Notes: generated from the sequence alone by a model not told the origin. A stretch of DNA of 64,000 bases from Streptomyces sp. CG1 (GCF_041080625.1 NZ_CP163518.1:5208001-5272000); one strand, 5' to 3'. Shown: positions 33,495-42,774, numbered from the stretch's first letter. Made by a program: numbers and translations.

Positions 33495-34199
33495 ATGACA
33501 GAGGACCGGATCACTCAGCGCACCATCACCGCCGTCGTGATCGTCATTGCCGCGCTGGCGTTCGTCTTCTCTTTCGGAAACGTCTGGTCTCTCGCCCTGC
33601 GCCTAGGCGTCCCCGCCCCGATCGCACCGCTCATCGCTCCGATGGTGGACCTGTCCGTGGTCGGCCTCCTGGTCGCCCTGCGCTACCTCTCCCTTCACGG
33701 TCTGCCCGCCGAACAGATGACGGCGGCCACCCGGCTCATGCACTTCTCCGGACTGCTGACCCTGGCGCTCAACGTCGCCGAACCGATCGTCGCCGGACAC
33801 TACGGCCGTGCCGCCGTGGACGCCGTGGCCCCGCTACTCCTACTCGGCTGGGGCGCCGTCGGCCCGCAGCTCCTGCGCGCCTTCCACACAGTCTCCCGCC
33901 CGGCCAACCTGAACTCCACGCCGGACGAGGCAGGGCCGCAAGCCGATACGACGCCCGCCCCGGCTGCCCCCAGGGCATTGCCCGCCCCGCCGGAACGGAC
34001 CCCCGTGCCGGTCGCTCCCCTCGCCGCCCCGGCTCCGGCCGCGCCTGCGGTCGAGGTACCTGAGCCGCTGCTCGCCGAAGCGCGTTCCATCGCCGCCTCC
34101 CACCACGCCGAGTACGGCGACAACATCACACCGGCCCAGCTCAAGAGGCGACTCGGTATCGGCCTTCCCATGGCCACCGCTCTCCACGCCGCCTTGTAG
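33495..34199 (+). CDS. DUF2637 membrane protein (SpdB-like spread protein)
   Basis: A 234-residue protein with four membrane segments: ITAVVIVIAALAFVFSF, IAPMVDLSVVGLLVALRY, FSGLLTLALNVAEPIVAG and AVDAVAPLLLLGWGAVGP. A Pro/Ala-rich linker (about 135-190) leads to a short C-terminal helix-turn-helix-like piece (ITPAQLKRRLGIGLPMATAL). DUF2637/SpdB proteins act in intramycelial spreading of the element. GAGGAGG lies 9 nt before ATG 33495. Confidence 0.88.
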   Translation: MTEDRITQRTITAVVIVIAALAFVFSFGNVWSLALRLGVPAPIAPLIAPMVDLSVVGLLVALRYLSLHGLPAEQMTAATRLMHFSGLLTLALNVAEPIVAGHYGRAAVDAVAPLLLLGWGAVGPQLLRAFHTVSRPANLNSTPDEAGPQADTTPAPAAPRALPAPPERTPVPVAPLAAPAPAAPAVEVPEPLLAEARSIAASHHAEYGDNITPAQLKRRLGIGLPMATALHAAL

Positions 34200-34349
34200 C
34201 GCCGTGCCCTCCGCCGGCCTTCCCGGCACCTCCCACCCATGCCCGTCCCTGGGCCCATCCCGTCATGCCTGCGGACAGCAGCCCGAGCGCACTGAATCGC
34301 TGCTGCCCGCAGGTCTCACCCTCGCGCCGGAAAGGAGACCCCGCCACTC

Positions 34350-35810
34350 ATGCGCCGCCCCCTCGACCTGCGGCACGTCGTCAGCCCCGGCCTGCGGGAC
34401 CTGATCGAATTGGCCAACACCCACGACTTCGACCGCGTCAACGAACAGGTCCGCAACCTGCGCGGCTGCACCCGCCCCGTCAACCTCCACGGCTGGACGG
34501 TCACCACCGACCAGGCCACCAAGGAAGTGGTCCGCTCCTACCGTTCCGAAGACGAGCCCTCCGGCCGCCTCCTCACCGTCTGCGGCAACCGCCGCGCCTC
34601 CCGCTGCCCCGCCTGCTCCCGCGTCTACGCCGCCGACACCTACCACCTCATCAAGGCGGGGCTGTCCGGCGGCAAGAACGTCGCCGAAACCGTCCGCGAC
34701 CACCCTCGCGCCTTCGTCACCCTCACCGCCCCCTCCTTCGGCCCCGTCCACAACCGCCCCACCACCGACGCGGGCAAACCGCGCTCCTGCGCCTGCGGTG
34801 ACACCCACGCCGAAGACGCTCCCGAACTCGGCACCCCGCTGAACCCATCCACCTACGACTACGCCGGGGCCGTGCTCTGGAACGCGCACGCCGGACAGCT
34901 CTGGGCACGATTCACCACCTACCTGCGCCGCGCCCTGGCCGAACACCTCGGCATGACGCAGAAGGCACTGACCGCCGCCCTCCGCGTCTCCTTCGCCAAG
35001 GTCGCCGAATACCAGAAGCGCGGCCTGGTCCACTTCCACGCCGTGATCCGCTTCGACGGACCCGACGGCCACACCACCGAGCCTCCGGCCTGGGCCACCT
35101 TCGACGCTCTCAACGTCGCCGTGGGCCTGGCCGTCGAGCGTGCACGGCTCACCATCGACTCAGACGGCATCGGCGAACGCGGCATCACCTGGGGCGACCG
35201 GTACAAGGTCGACCCCATCTCCGCCCTGGGCGACGGTGAACTCACCGATGCCAAGGTCGCCGGATACGTCGCCAAGTACGCCACCAAGAACGCCGAAGGC
35301 ACGGGCACTGTCGACCGCACCCTGATCTGCCGCCCCTGCACCGGGCGCGGCTACGTACGCGGCCCCGACCGCTTCCACGATCGGTGCGCCGACTGTGACG
35401 GCACCGGACAGGCCGAACCCATCAAGGCCCTGCCCGTCCAGCACCACGTACGGCAGATGATCCGCACCGCCTGGGCCCTCGGCCACCTGCCGGAGTTCGC
35501 CGAACTCAAGCTCTGGAAGTGGGCCCACATGCTCGGATTCCGCGGCCACTTCTCCAGCAAATCCCGCGCCTACTCCACCACCCTCGGCGCACTCCGCGAC
35601 GTACGCCGCGCCTGGCGCCTCGCCCAGGCCGAAGCCACCCGTACCCGCGCCGGCCTCCCCACCGCCGACGAGACCACCCTCGTCACCGCCTCCTCCTGGA
35701 CCTACCTCAGCAGCGGCTACCGCCCCGGCGAAGAACTCCTCGCCGCGCAGGTCCGCCACGACATCGCCCACGCCCAACGCATCAAGTCCGAAGGAGATCC
35801 CTGGCTGTGA
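34350..35810 (+). CDS. AICE replication initiator (RepSA-like)
   Basis: A 486-residue rolling-circle-type initiator of the pSAM2/pIJ101-like group. It has a zinc cluster CGNRRASRCPACSRVYAADT near residue 75, FVTLTAPSFG near 128, the histidine motif GLVHFHAVIRFDG near 228, and the YVAKYATKNAEG motif near 310 with the candidate nicking Tyr. A second CRPCTGRGY...CADCDGTG zinc site is near 335. AAAGGAG is 13 nt before ATG 34350, rather far. Confidence 0.88.
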   Translation: MRRPLDLRHVVSPGLRDLIELANTHDFDRVNEQVRNLRGCTRPVNLHGWTVTTDQATKEVVRSYRSEDEPSGRLLTVCGNRRASRCPACSRVYAADTYHLIKAGLSGGKNVAETVRDHPRAFVTLTAPSFGPVHNRPTTDAGKPRSCACGDTHAEDAPELGTPLNPSTYDYAGAVLWNAHAGQLWARFTTYLRRALAEHLGMTQKALTAALRVSFAKVAEYQKRGLVHFHAVIRFDGPDGHTTEPPAWATFDALNVAVGLAVERARLTIDSDGIGERGITWGDRYKVDPISALGDGELTDAKVAGYVAKYATKNAEGTGTVDRTLICRPCTGRGYVRGPDRFHDRCADCDGTGQAEPIKALPVQHHVRQMIRTAWALGHLPEFAELKLWKWAHMLGFRGHFSSKSRAYSTTLGALRDVRRAWRLAQAEATRTRAGLPTADETTLVTASSWTYLSSGYRPGEELLAAQVRHDIAHAQRIKSEGDPWL

Positions 35811-36013
35811 CCACTCCAACCAAGGCCAACAGGCAGACGCTGAAGCTGGGGGAAGCACTGGCTGAGATCGGGGTGTCCCGCGCCGCCTTCTACCGCATGC
35901 GCGCGCGGGGCCAGGCCCCAAGGCACCTGAAGCTCCCCAACGGTCAGATCCGCATACGCCGGGCCGACCTCGACGCCTGGTTCGACTCCTGCGAGGTGCA
36001 GGAAGCGTGCTGA
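35807..36013 (+). CDS. xis: Excisionase (Xis), HTH_17 type
   Basis: A 68-residue protein with a MerR-like winged helix: LKLGEALAEIGVSRAAFYRM, RARGQAPRHLKLPNGQIRIR, RADLDAWF. It overlaps the Rep stop (GTG 35807 in GTGA) and the Int start by 7 nt, the rep-xis-int order of pSAM2. AAGGAG is 10 nt upstream. Xis bends att DNA and directs the integrase towards excision. Confidence 0.9.
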   Translation: MTTPTKANRQTLKLGEALAEIGVSRAAFYRMRARGQAPRHLKLPNGQIRIRRADLDAWFDSCEVQEAC

Positions 36014-37401
36014 CCTACGACGTGCAGATCTGGGGCATCCGCAAGCGGCCCAACCGTTCCGCGGCCTATCAGCTCCGCTGGCGGGTCGGTCCCCGGCCCT
36101 TCTCCAAGAGCTACAAGATCAAGGCTCAGGCCGACGGTCGACGCTCGGAGCTGCTGGCTGCCCTGCGCAACCGTGAGCAGTTCGACACGGAAACCGGCCT
36201 GCCTGCCTCGGAGGTGCAAGCGCTCAACTCCACCACCTGGTACGCCCACACACGCACCTATGCGGAGATGAAGTGGCCCAGTGCCTCGGCCAAGCACCGC
36301 GCAAGCATCGCTGACACGCTGGCCACCATCACGCCGAAGCTGGTCAAGGACAACCGTGGGGCTCCGGCTCCCAAGGTCCTCCGCATCGCTCTCTACTCGT
36401 GGGTCTACCGCTTCGTCCTCAGCGACGACGGGACGCTGAAGCCCCGCATCGACGTCGAGGAGCCGCCCGCCGACATCGTGTCGGCGCTGGACTGGATCAG
36501 CCGGAAGTCCGTCGACATCACCGCGCTCAACACGCCCTCGGTTGTGCGTACGGCGCTCGACGCTCTGAAGCTGAAGCAAGACGGCACGGCCGCTGCCGAG
36601 AACACGGTGAATCGCAAGCGAACGGTCTTCAGCAACTGCCTCCGGTACGCGGTGGAACGGGAGTTGCTGGCGACCCTGCCCCTCGACAAGGTCGACTGGA
36701 CACCGCCCGAAACTGACGACGAGATCGACTTTCGGTTCGTACCTGGCCCGAAGCTGGCGAAGGCGCTGATCGACGCTGTAGGCGAGCAGGGGTCACGGGG
36801 ACGGCACCTGATGGCGTTCTTCGGCTGCCTCTACTACGCGGCCAACCGCCCTGGGGAGGCAGCCAATCTCCGGGAAGACGACTTCACCTTGCCCGAAGAG
36901 GGCTGGGGTGAAGTATTGCTGTCGACGAGCACGCCTCGCGTTGGCTCAGGGTGGACCGACACGGGCGAGTCGTTCGATACGCGCGGCCTAAAAAAGCGGG
37001 CCCGCAAGGCGATCCGGCCTGTGCCGATTCCCCCCGTCCTCGTGCGTCTGGTCCGCGAGCACATCAAGGAATTCGGTACCGCTGAGGACGGCCGGCTGTT
37101 CCGTGCGGCCCAGGGCGGCGGCCTGCTGTCCAAGGAGTACGGGGAGGTTTGGAAAGCGGCTCGACTCGCGGCGCTGACCGAATCTGAAGCGGCTTCCCCC
37201 CTGGCTGACGTGCCGTACTCCCTGCGCCATGCGGGCGTCTCGCTCTGGCTTGAGTCTGGCGTCTCCCCGGCGGAAGTCGCACGCCGGGCAGGTCACAGCA
37301 TCGCAGTCCTGTTCCGCTTCTACGCCAAGGCGATCCATCGCAACCAGCAGCGTGCGAACGAACAGATTGAGCGGGCCTTGGAGGCTGACGACGGGGAATA
37401 G
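36007..37401 (+). CDS. int: Tyrosine site-specific integrase
   Basis: A 464-residue recombinase from GTG 36007. N-terminal arm-binding and core-binding domains (to about 230) precede the catalytic domain: Arg I in YYAANRPGEAANL (about 280), RPVPIPPVLVRLV, HxxR box YSLRHAGVSLWLESG (about 410), AGHS, and the nucleophile in FRFYAKAI (about 440). It should recombine the att copies in tRNA-Ser(UGA). Confidence 0.93.
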   Translation: MLTYDVQIWGIRKRPNRSAAYQLRWRVGPRPFSKSYKIKAQADGRRSELLAALRNREQFDTETGLPASEVQALNSTTWYAHTRTYAEMKWPSASAKHRASIADTLATITPKLVKDNRGAPAPKVLRIALYSWVYRFVLSDDGTLKPRIDVEEPPADIVSALDWISRKSVDITALNTPSVVRTALDALKLKQDGTAAAENTVNRKRTVFSNCLRYAVERELLATLPLDKVDWTPPETDDEIDFRFVPGPKLAKALIDAVGEQGSRGRHLMAFFGCLYYAANRPGEAANLREDDFTLPEEGWGEVLLSTSTPRVGSGWTDTGESFDTRGLKKRARKAIRPVPIPPVLVRLVREHIKEFGTAEDGRLFRAAQGGGLLSKEYGEVWKAARLAALTESEAASPLADVPYSLRHAGVSLWLESGVSPAEVARRAGHSIAVLFRFYAKAIHRNQQRANEQIERALEADDGE

Positions 37402-37668
37402 ACTCAGCGGCACTCCGAGCACAGGCGCCATCCTCACCCTTACCGGGAGAGAGTGGCGCCTTCTCGCTGTCCTGGATATGGTCCGGGTTCCGGACCGTAC
37501 TAGAGCCTGTCCGGCCGATCATGTGAAGCCATAGCGCTGCGTTGCCCGCAGGAATCGCGCCCGGGATCGGCAGTTCCTAGACTGGTTGGGTGGTCAGTAG
37601 AAAGAATTACGCCCGACTGACCGTCACAGGCGCGCTTTGATCTGCAGCGTGTTAACGAGGCGAGCGGC
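37402..37668. other. Gap after int
   Basis: 267 bp without a clear gene or strong hairpin. It probably holds the promoter of the 424-residue cargo gene. Confidence 0.4.
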
Positions 37669-38943
37669 ATGCCCTATGACATACGTATCACCGGGATCGA
37701 TACATGGGACCAGCTCACGCAAGGGGATTTGGGGATCGTCATTGATCCGCTTGTCTTCCGTCTCGGGCAGTTCTTCCTCGCAGGCAAACCGCATGACGAC
37801 TCCGTGGCGGCTGAGCGCTGGGGAGCGATTGAGGCCGACCTCGGCGCTCTGGTGAGCTTCTTCGACTTGGTCGTGATGCACAAACAGCTACCTGCCTTCA
37901 ACTACTACGACACGTTCGACGGACGGCTCGACTTCCGCGACTTCCTAGGGGAGCTTCTCAACACGCACGGCGACCAGACCTTGGTGCATGTGGACGTCGA
38001 GCACGCCATGTATCGGGAGGTGAAGCAAGCTGCCATCCATCAGCTCAGCAGGCGGCTCGAGGAGGATGCCCTGGTCCATCCGTCGGTCGGCCAGGAGATC
38101 CTATCCACGCTTGCGGCGGTCCAGTACCAGTGGGAACCCAGCCTGGAGACGCTGGAACCCCAGCTCGCCGCCGACGCCGATCAGGTCAAGATCGCGCGGT
38201 TCCTGCTCGGACAGCTAGTCTTCGCAGGCTATGCCCAGCTGACCGGGGCACCCCATGTCCTCGCCCCGAAACGCAGCCGGATGCTGACCGCCGTCGGTCT
38301 CGGAGCCGAGGATGCGAGGCCATCCGGGGAGGCCGCGATCTACGACGAGCTGAGTCGGCGATTCCGCGAAGCAGGAGAAGGGTGGCGTGACACGGAATTG
38401 CCCTGGACCCCCTCGTTCCTGCCCTTCCTCCTGAAGCGTATTGAACGCTTTCAGGAAGGCCCGGATGTCCTGCTTGATGCCGCCAAGGAACTGCGGGACA
38501 AGAAGGCGATCCAGCACTACCGCGACCTCCAAGAAGCGCTCGTTTCCAAGGAGCCAGAGGACTCCGACGGCGCACGCAGAGAGCTGAGCGCCGCGGCGGA
38601 CGCAGTGGCGAAAACGTTGGACTCAACTCGTGAGGAGATGCAACTCCAGAAGCGGATAGTGGTCGAGGTGTTGCCGAAGGCCATTGGCGCAGCAGGCGGC
38701 GCGGTGGTGGGAGCCGTCGCGGCGGGTCCGCCGGGCGCTGTTGTTGGCGCGCTTGCTGGAGTCATGGGCGAAGAGGTGCTCAAGGCGGTGCATGGCCGGT
38801 TGTGGGGATGGGTCATCGACCAGTTGCCGTATCGCAGCGCGCGTAAGCTGCTGACTCGGTCCGCCAAAGCGGAGTATGACCTGGGGCCGCAACTGGTGCC
38901 GCAGCTGAGAACGGTATGGGAAACGGGGCGGCGGGCGAGCTGA
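37669..38943 (+). CDS. Unknown AICE cargo protein with C-terminal glycine-zipper segment
   Basis: A 424-residue protein; no family recognised. The N-terminal 60 residues look globular (YDIRITGIDTWDQLTQGDLG), and a mostly helical body follows with YYDTFDGRLDFRDFLGEL. Coil-prone sequence (about 290-330) precedes a Gly/Ala zipper (about 343-370: AIGAAGGAVVGAVAAGPPGA, VVGALAGVMG), typical of membrane-inserting or oligomerising helices. GAGGCG lies 6 nt before ATG 37669. It lies between int and the right att copy, a usual place for self-contained cargo such as defence genes (inference). Confidence 0.75.
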   Translation: MPYDIRITGIDTWDQLTQGDLGIVIDPLVFRLGQFFLAGKPHDDSVAAERWGAIEADLGALVSFFDLVVMHKQLPAFNYYDTFDGRLDFRDFLGELLNTHGDQTLVHVDVEHAMYREVKQAAIHQLSRRLEEDALVHPSVGQEILSTLAAVQYQWEPSLETLEPQLAADADQVKIARFLLGQLVFAGYAQLTGAPHVLAPKRSRMLTAVGLGAEDARPSGEAAIYDELSRRFREAGEGWRDTELPWTPSFLPFLLKRIERFQEGPDVLLDAAKELRDKKAIQHYRDLQEALVSKEPEDSDGARRELSAAADAVAKTLDSTREEMQLQKRIVVEVLPKAIGAAGGAVVGAVAAGPPGAVVGALAGVMGEEVLKAVHGRLWGWVIDQLPYRSARKLLTRSAKAEYDLGPQLVPQLRTVWETGRRAS

Positions 38944-39236
38944 GCTTCGCACGCACAGGAGCCCCGAGCGTCCGGTGACGATGCACTCACATGTCGGCCG
39001 GACTGGTCCTAGGCTAGGCCGCTGACCAGCGGGTTCCCAGCTAGCATCCGCCGGTTCTTGGTCCACGCCTGGTCCACACGCACTGATCTACAACGCGACA
39101 GGGCCGGATCAAGGTGGGACAGACCCCATACAGAAGGGGCGCCCCTCACCGAGGGACACCCCTTCTGACCAGCACGTCTATGACCTGCGGAGGCAGTGCG
39201 GTCCGAGCCCACGGAGACGCTTTCGCGTCCTCACGT
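38944..39236. other. Right arm of AICE with putative Int arm sites and terminator
   Basis: TGGTCCAC occurs at 39059-39066 and 39070-39077, 11 bp apart, mirroring the 11-bp pair near the left att. A hairpin with AGAAGGGG/CCCCTTCT outer arms lies at about 39132-39166 and could terminate transcription before the att core. Confidence 0.5.
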
Positions 39237-39318
39237 TTTTCAAGACCGTTCCCTTAGGCCGCTCGGGCAACCCACCTCACTCCCGTCCACCTGGGACGGA
39301 GCGGGTACAGCGTACCGG
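39237..39318. repeat. Right att copy of AICE (82 bp)
   Basis: 82 bp matching 25037-25118 except at two positions. It contains the 5' half of tRNA-Ser and its upstream sequence with a TACGCT -10-like hexamer (minus strand). The 3' half of the tRNA is missing here. Confidence 0.9.
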
Positions 39319-39344
39319 GATCGAACGTCCGGCGGGCAGCGTGG

Positions 39345-40838
39345 TCAGCTGTCGCCCACTCGGGAGGCCAGGGTCAAGGTGGCGGTGTGGTCCTGGCCGC
39401 CTCGCGTGTAGGTGATCGTGACCTTGTCGCCGGGCTTGTGGGTCCAGATCTCGCCGATCAGGGTCGGGCCGCTGTCGATGACCATGTCGTCCAGCTTGGT
39501 GATCACGTCGCCGGGCTTGAGGCCCGCCTTGTCTGCCGGGCCGCCGGACTCGACCGCGGCGGAGCCGGCCGCGCCCTGGTCGGTGATCTTCGCGCCGCCG
39601 GTGGAGTCCTCCAGCGAGACGGAGGCACCGATCTTGGCGTACACCGGCTTGCCGGTCTTGATCAGTTGCTGGGCGACGTACTTGGCCTGGTCGATCGGGA
39701 TGGCGAAGCCGAGGCCGATCGAGCCGGACTGGCCGGAGCCGCCGAAGCCGCCGCTGCTGCTCGACTGGATCGCCGAGTTGATGCCGATGACCGCGCCGGA
39801 GGCGTCCAGCAGCGGGCCGCCGGAGTTGCCCGGGTTGATCGACGCGTCGGTCTGCAGGGCGCTCATGTACGACGCCTTGCTGCTGGAGCTGCCGTCGCTG
39901 GAAGCCACAGGGCGGTTCTTGGCGCTGATGATGCCGGCCGTCACCGTGTTGGACAGGCCGAAAGGGGCGCCGATGGCGATCGTCTCGTCGCCGACGGCCA
40001 CCTTGTCGCTGTCGCCGAGGGCGAGCGGCTTGAGGTCGGACGGCGGGTTCTTGAGCTTGACGACGGCGACGTCGTAGCCCTGCGCGTGGCCGACGACCTC
40101 GGCCTCGTACTTCCGGCCGTTCGGGAACGTCGCCGTCAGCTTGCCGCCGTTGAGCGCGTCCGCCACCACGTGGTTGTTGGTGATGATGTGGCCCTGGGTG
40201 TCGAAGACGAAGCCCGTGCCGGTGCCGCCGTTGCCATTGCTGCCCTCGGCCTCGATGGTGACCGTGCTGGGCAGCGCCCTGGCGGCCACGCCGGCGATCG
40301 AGCCCGGCGCGCGCTTGACCTGAGAGGCGCCGTTGTCGGAGGCGGAGACCGTGGTGGAGCCGCTGTCGTCGTGGTTCTTGGCCAGGGTGTAGCCGAGGCC
40401 GCCGCCCAGGCCGCCCGCGACCAGCGCGGCCACCAGGACCGCGGCGACGAGCCCGCCGCGCCCGCCACCGCGCGGCCCCGGGGCGGGCTGCTGGTACGAA
40501 GCTCCCCAGCCGCCGGCGCCACCCGCACCGCCGAAGCCGCCGGCGGCACCGGCACCGCCGTTGCCGTAGGACGCGCCCTCGCCGTACGGCGGGGTGGCCG
40601 GCGGCGGGGGCGGCCAGGAGCCGTCAGGGGCCGGGGCGGAGGCGTGCGGGGCGGACGCGTGCGGGGTGCCCGGCGGAGCCTCGGCGGGGGCCGCAGCGTC
40701 CTGGGGGACCGGCGGAAGGGGAGCCGTCGGCGCGTTCCCCTCGGGGGCGGGGCCCTGCGGGGAGGCGGAAGAGGCCACCGGCACGGGAGGTGCGGACGGG
40801 GCCGGGGGTACCTCGTTGCCCTCGTTCTCGGTGCTCAC
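39345..40838 (-). CDS. HtrA/DegP-like membrane serine protease with PDZ domain
   Basis: A 497-residue protein from GTG 40838 (GAGGAG 8 nt upstream). The long N-terminal cytoplasmic tail is Pro/Ala-rich. One TM helix (GGLVAAVLVAALVAGGLGGG, about 140-165) places the protease outside. Trypsin-like triad: His in ITNNHVVADA, Asp in GYDVAVVKL, Ser in INPGNSGGPLLD. The PDZ domain (about 400-490) includes GGPADKAGLKPGDVI. Role: quality control of exported proteins. Its C-terminus abuts the AICE right end without disruption. Confidence 0.93.
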   Translation of the reverse strand: MSTENEGNEVPPAPSAPPVPVASSASPQGPAPEGNAPTAPLPPVPQDAAAPAEAPPGTPHASAPHASAPAPDGSWPPPPPATPPYGEGASYGNGGAGAAGGFGGAGGAGGWGASYQQPAPGPRGGGRGGLVAAVLVAALVAGGLGGGLGYTLAKNHDDSGSTTVSASDNGASQVKRAPGSIAGVAARALPSTVTIEAEGSNGNGGTGTGFVFDTQGHIITNNHVVADALNGGKLTATFPNGRKYEAEVVGHAQGYDVAVVKLKNPPSDLKPLALGDSDKVAVGDETIAIGAPFGLSNTVTAGIISAKNRPVASSDGSSSSKASYMSALQTDASINPGNSGGPLLDASGAVIGINSAIQSSSSGGFGGSGQSGSIGLGFAIPIDQAKYVAQQLIKTGKPVYAKIGASVSLEDSTGGAKITDQGAAGSAAVESGGPADKAGLKPGDVITKLDDMVIDSGPTLIGEIWTHKPGDKVTITYTRGGQDHTATLTLASRVGDS

Positions 40839-41052
40839 AGCTCTTCTCCTCGATCCACGGCTGTTGTATGCAGTCAGCTTTTCCCACGGGCCGTCAGAGC
40901 ACCATAAGCGGTGGCTGTGGGTCCGGGGGACTCTCTTTACATGGGATCTTTGCGGCAAAAGTTACATAAACGAGCATGGTGGATACCGTCGTTCGCCGCA
41001 CAGACGCATCCACGCCGCCGCATGTACCCCACGACGGTGACACCATGACGCG
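40839..41052. promoter_or_regulatory. Divergent promoter region htrA-like / GDPD
   Basis: 214 bp with AT-richer sequence around 40955-40980 (GCAAAAGTTACATAAACG), the likely promoter zone for one or both divergent genes. No regulator box could be named. Confidence 0.4.
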
Positions 41053-41883
41053 GTGACCCACGCACCACAGCGCTCCATCCAGGTCGTCGCCCACCGAGGC
41101 GCCTCCGAAGACGCGCCCGAGCACACTCTGGCCGCCTACAAGAAGGCTCTCGAGGACGGCGCCGACGCCCTCGAGTGTGACGTACGACTGACCGCCGACG
41201 GCCATCTGGTCTGTGTCCACGACCGCCGGGTGAACCGTACCTCCAACGGCCGCGGCGCCGTCTCCGCGCTGGAGCTGGCCGATCTCGCCGCCCTCGACTT
41301 CGGCTCCTGGAAGACGCGCGAGGCCTGGCGCGGACGGGACGAGGAGCCCGACTGGGTGCACCGGCCGGAGGACCCGGCGGACACCTCCGTGCTCACCCTG
41401 GAGCGGCTGCTGGAGCTGATCGCGGACGCCGGGCGGCGGGTGGAGCTGGCCATCGAGACCAAGCACCCCACACGCTGGGCCGGCCAGGTCGAGGAGCGGC
41501 TGCTGGCACTGCTGAAGCGGTTCGGCCTGGACGCGCCGCCCTCGGCCGCCGAGTCCCCGGTCCGGATCATGAGCTTCTCGGCGCGTTCGCTGCACCGCGT
41601 GCGCACCGCCTCGCCGACGCTGCCGACGGTCTACCTGGTGCAGTTCCTCACCCCGCGGCTGCGCGACGGACGGCTGCCCGCGGGCGTGCGGATCGCGGGG
41701 CCCTCGATCCGTATCGTGCGCAACCACCCCGCCTATGTGGAGCGGCTGAAACGCGCCGGTCACCAGGTCCACGTCTGGACCGTGAACGAGCCCGAGGACA
41801 TCGATCTCTGTGTGGAACTGGGCATCGACGCCATCATCACCAACCGCCCGCGCGCGGTGCTGCGACAGCTGGGACGTATGTGA
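41053..41883 (+). CDS. Glycerophosphodiester phosphodiesterase
   Basis: A 276-residue GDPD-family TIM barrel from GTG 41053: VVAHRGASEDAPEHTLAAY with the catalytic His/Arg, GADALECDVRLTADGHLVC (metal-binding Glu/Asp), VHDRRVNRTSNG, AIETKHP, and the C-terminal VHVWTVNEPEDI. It hydrolyses glycerophosphodiesters to glycerol-3-phosphate and an alcohol. No signal peptide, so it acts in the cytoplasm. Confidence 0.92.
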   Translation: MTHAPQRSIQVVAHRGASEDAPEHTLAAYKKALEDGADALECDVRLTADGHLVCVHDRRVNRTSNGRGAVSALELADLAALDFGSWKTREAWRGRDEEPDWVHRPEDPADTSVLTLERLLELIADAGRRVELAIETKHPTRWAGQVEERLLALLKRFGLDAPPSAAESPVRIMSFSARSLHRVRTASPTLPTVYLVQFLTPRLRDGRLPAGVRIAGPSIRIVRNHPAYVERLKRAGHQVHVWTVNEPEDIDLCVELGIDAIITNRPRAVLRQLGRM

Positions 41884-42138
41884 CCTCAAGAGGCCGGTAA
41901 GGAGCCGGGTGCATCCCTTGACCCTGCTGTGCGGCTGCTGAATTCTCCGTTCTCGGCCACACCAATGAAATCCAGCCATACGACGACCACAGGAAGGGCC
42001 TTCGTCACAGGGAGTGCTCCGGCGCGTTCGCTCCGTACGGGGCCGTTGCGAATGCGTCACCGGAAGAGGATTGGCCGGTTTCCGGTACAGGCCAATGGGG
42101 CATCCACACCGTGGCGTGGGGCAAAGGAGGTCTCGGGG

Positions 42139-42690
42139 GTGGCGTTGGTGGTGGCACAGGAGGTGCCCACGTCGTCGAGCATGGCCGTACCCCATGGCCC
42201 TGCGGGCGTGGGGAAGGCGAGGCACCGGATGCGTTCGCAGTTGCGCAGCGGTGGCGTGTCCGAATCGGTCATCGACGATGCCGTACTGATCCTTTCCGAA
42301 CTGTTGAGCAATGCCTGCAAACACGGGCGGCCCCTGGGCGACGCGCTGGCCGGCGACGGTGACGTGCGTGCCGCGTGGCGGGTCGACCCACGGGGCCGGC
42401 TCATCGTCGAGGTGACGGACGGCGGCGGTCCGACCCGCCCGGCGCCGGCCACCCCGTCGGTGACCGCGCACGGCGGCCGGGGGCTCAACATCATCACGGC
42501 TCTCGCCGACGACTGGGGCGTCCGGGACGGCGTCCGCGGCGAGGTGACGGTCTGGGTGGTGGTCCACGAGGACGTCCACGATCCCGATGCAGGGTGCCGC
42601 CAGGACGGTTTCGCTACGCGCGTCACCGCCCCCGCCCTCGCGGACATGTCCGGCCTCGACTTCGCGGACGCGTTCGACGACCTGGACTGA
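42139..42690 (+). CDS. ATP-binding HATPase (anti-sigma-like) regulator
   Basis: A 183-residue GHKL ATPase of the RsbW/SpoIIAB-like group: LILSELLSNACKHGRPL (N box with Glu/Asn), VEVTDGGGPTRP (G1), TAHGGRGLNIITALADDWGV (G2). GTG 42139 has AAAGGAGG 8 nt upstream and is clearly better than ATG 42052, though the frame is open before it. Such proteins phosphorylate anti-anti-sigma factors or sequester sigma factors; the partner is not in the window. Confidence 0.85.
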   Translation: MALVVAQEVPTSSSMAVPHGPAGVGKARHRMRSQLRSGGVSESVIDDAVLILSELLSNACKHGRPLGDALAGDGDVRAAWRVDPRGRLIVEVTDGGGPTRPAPATPSVTAHGGRGLNIITALADDWGVRDGVRGEVTVWVVVHEDVHDPDAGCRQDGFATRVTAPALADMSGLDFADAFDDLD

Positions 42691-42774
42691 GCCGGCCTGG
42701 ACCGAGGGACGCCGCGGACCTCGGCCGACAGGGCTTGGCGCGGGAATGGAGCGGACCGCTGAACGGCCCCGGGG

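Larger units (their letters stand above)
25037..39318. mobile_element. pSAM2-type AICE integrated in tRNA-Ser(UGA), about 14.2 kb
   Basis: All AICE modules are present: regulation (GntR 30818, SCO3933-family 31472), transfer (FtsK-type 32028, SpdB-like 33495), replication (34350), and excision/integration (Xis 35807, Int 36007), ending near the right att copy. Accessory genes occupy 26.0-29.9 kb and 37.7-38.9 kb. No frameshift is visible in backbone genes, so the element may be active. Confidence 0.9.
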
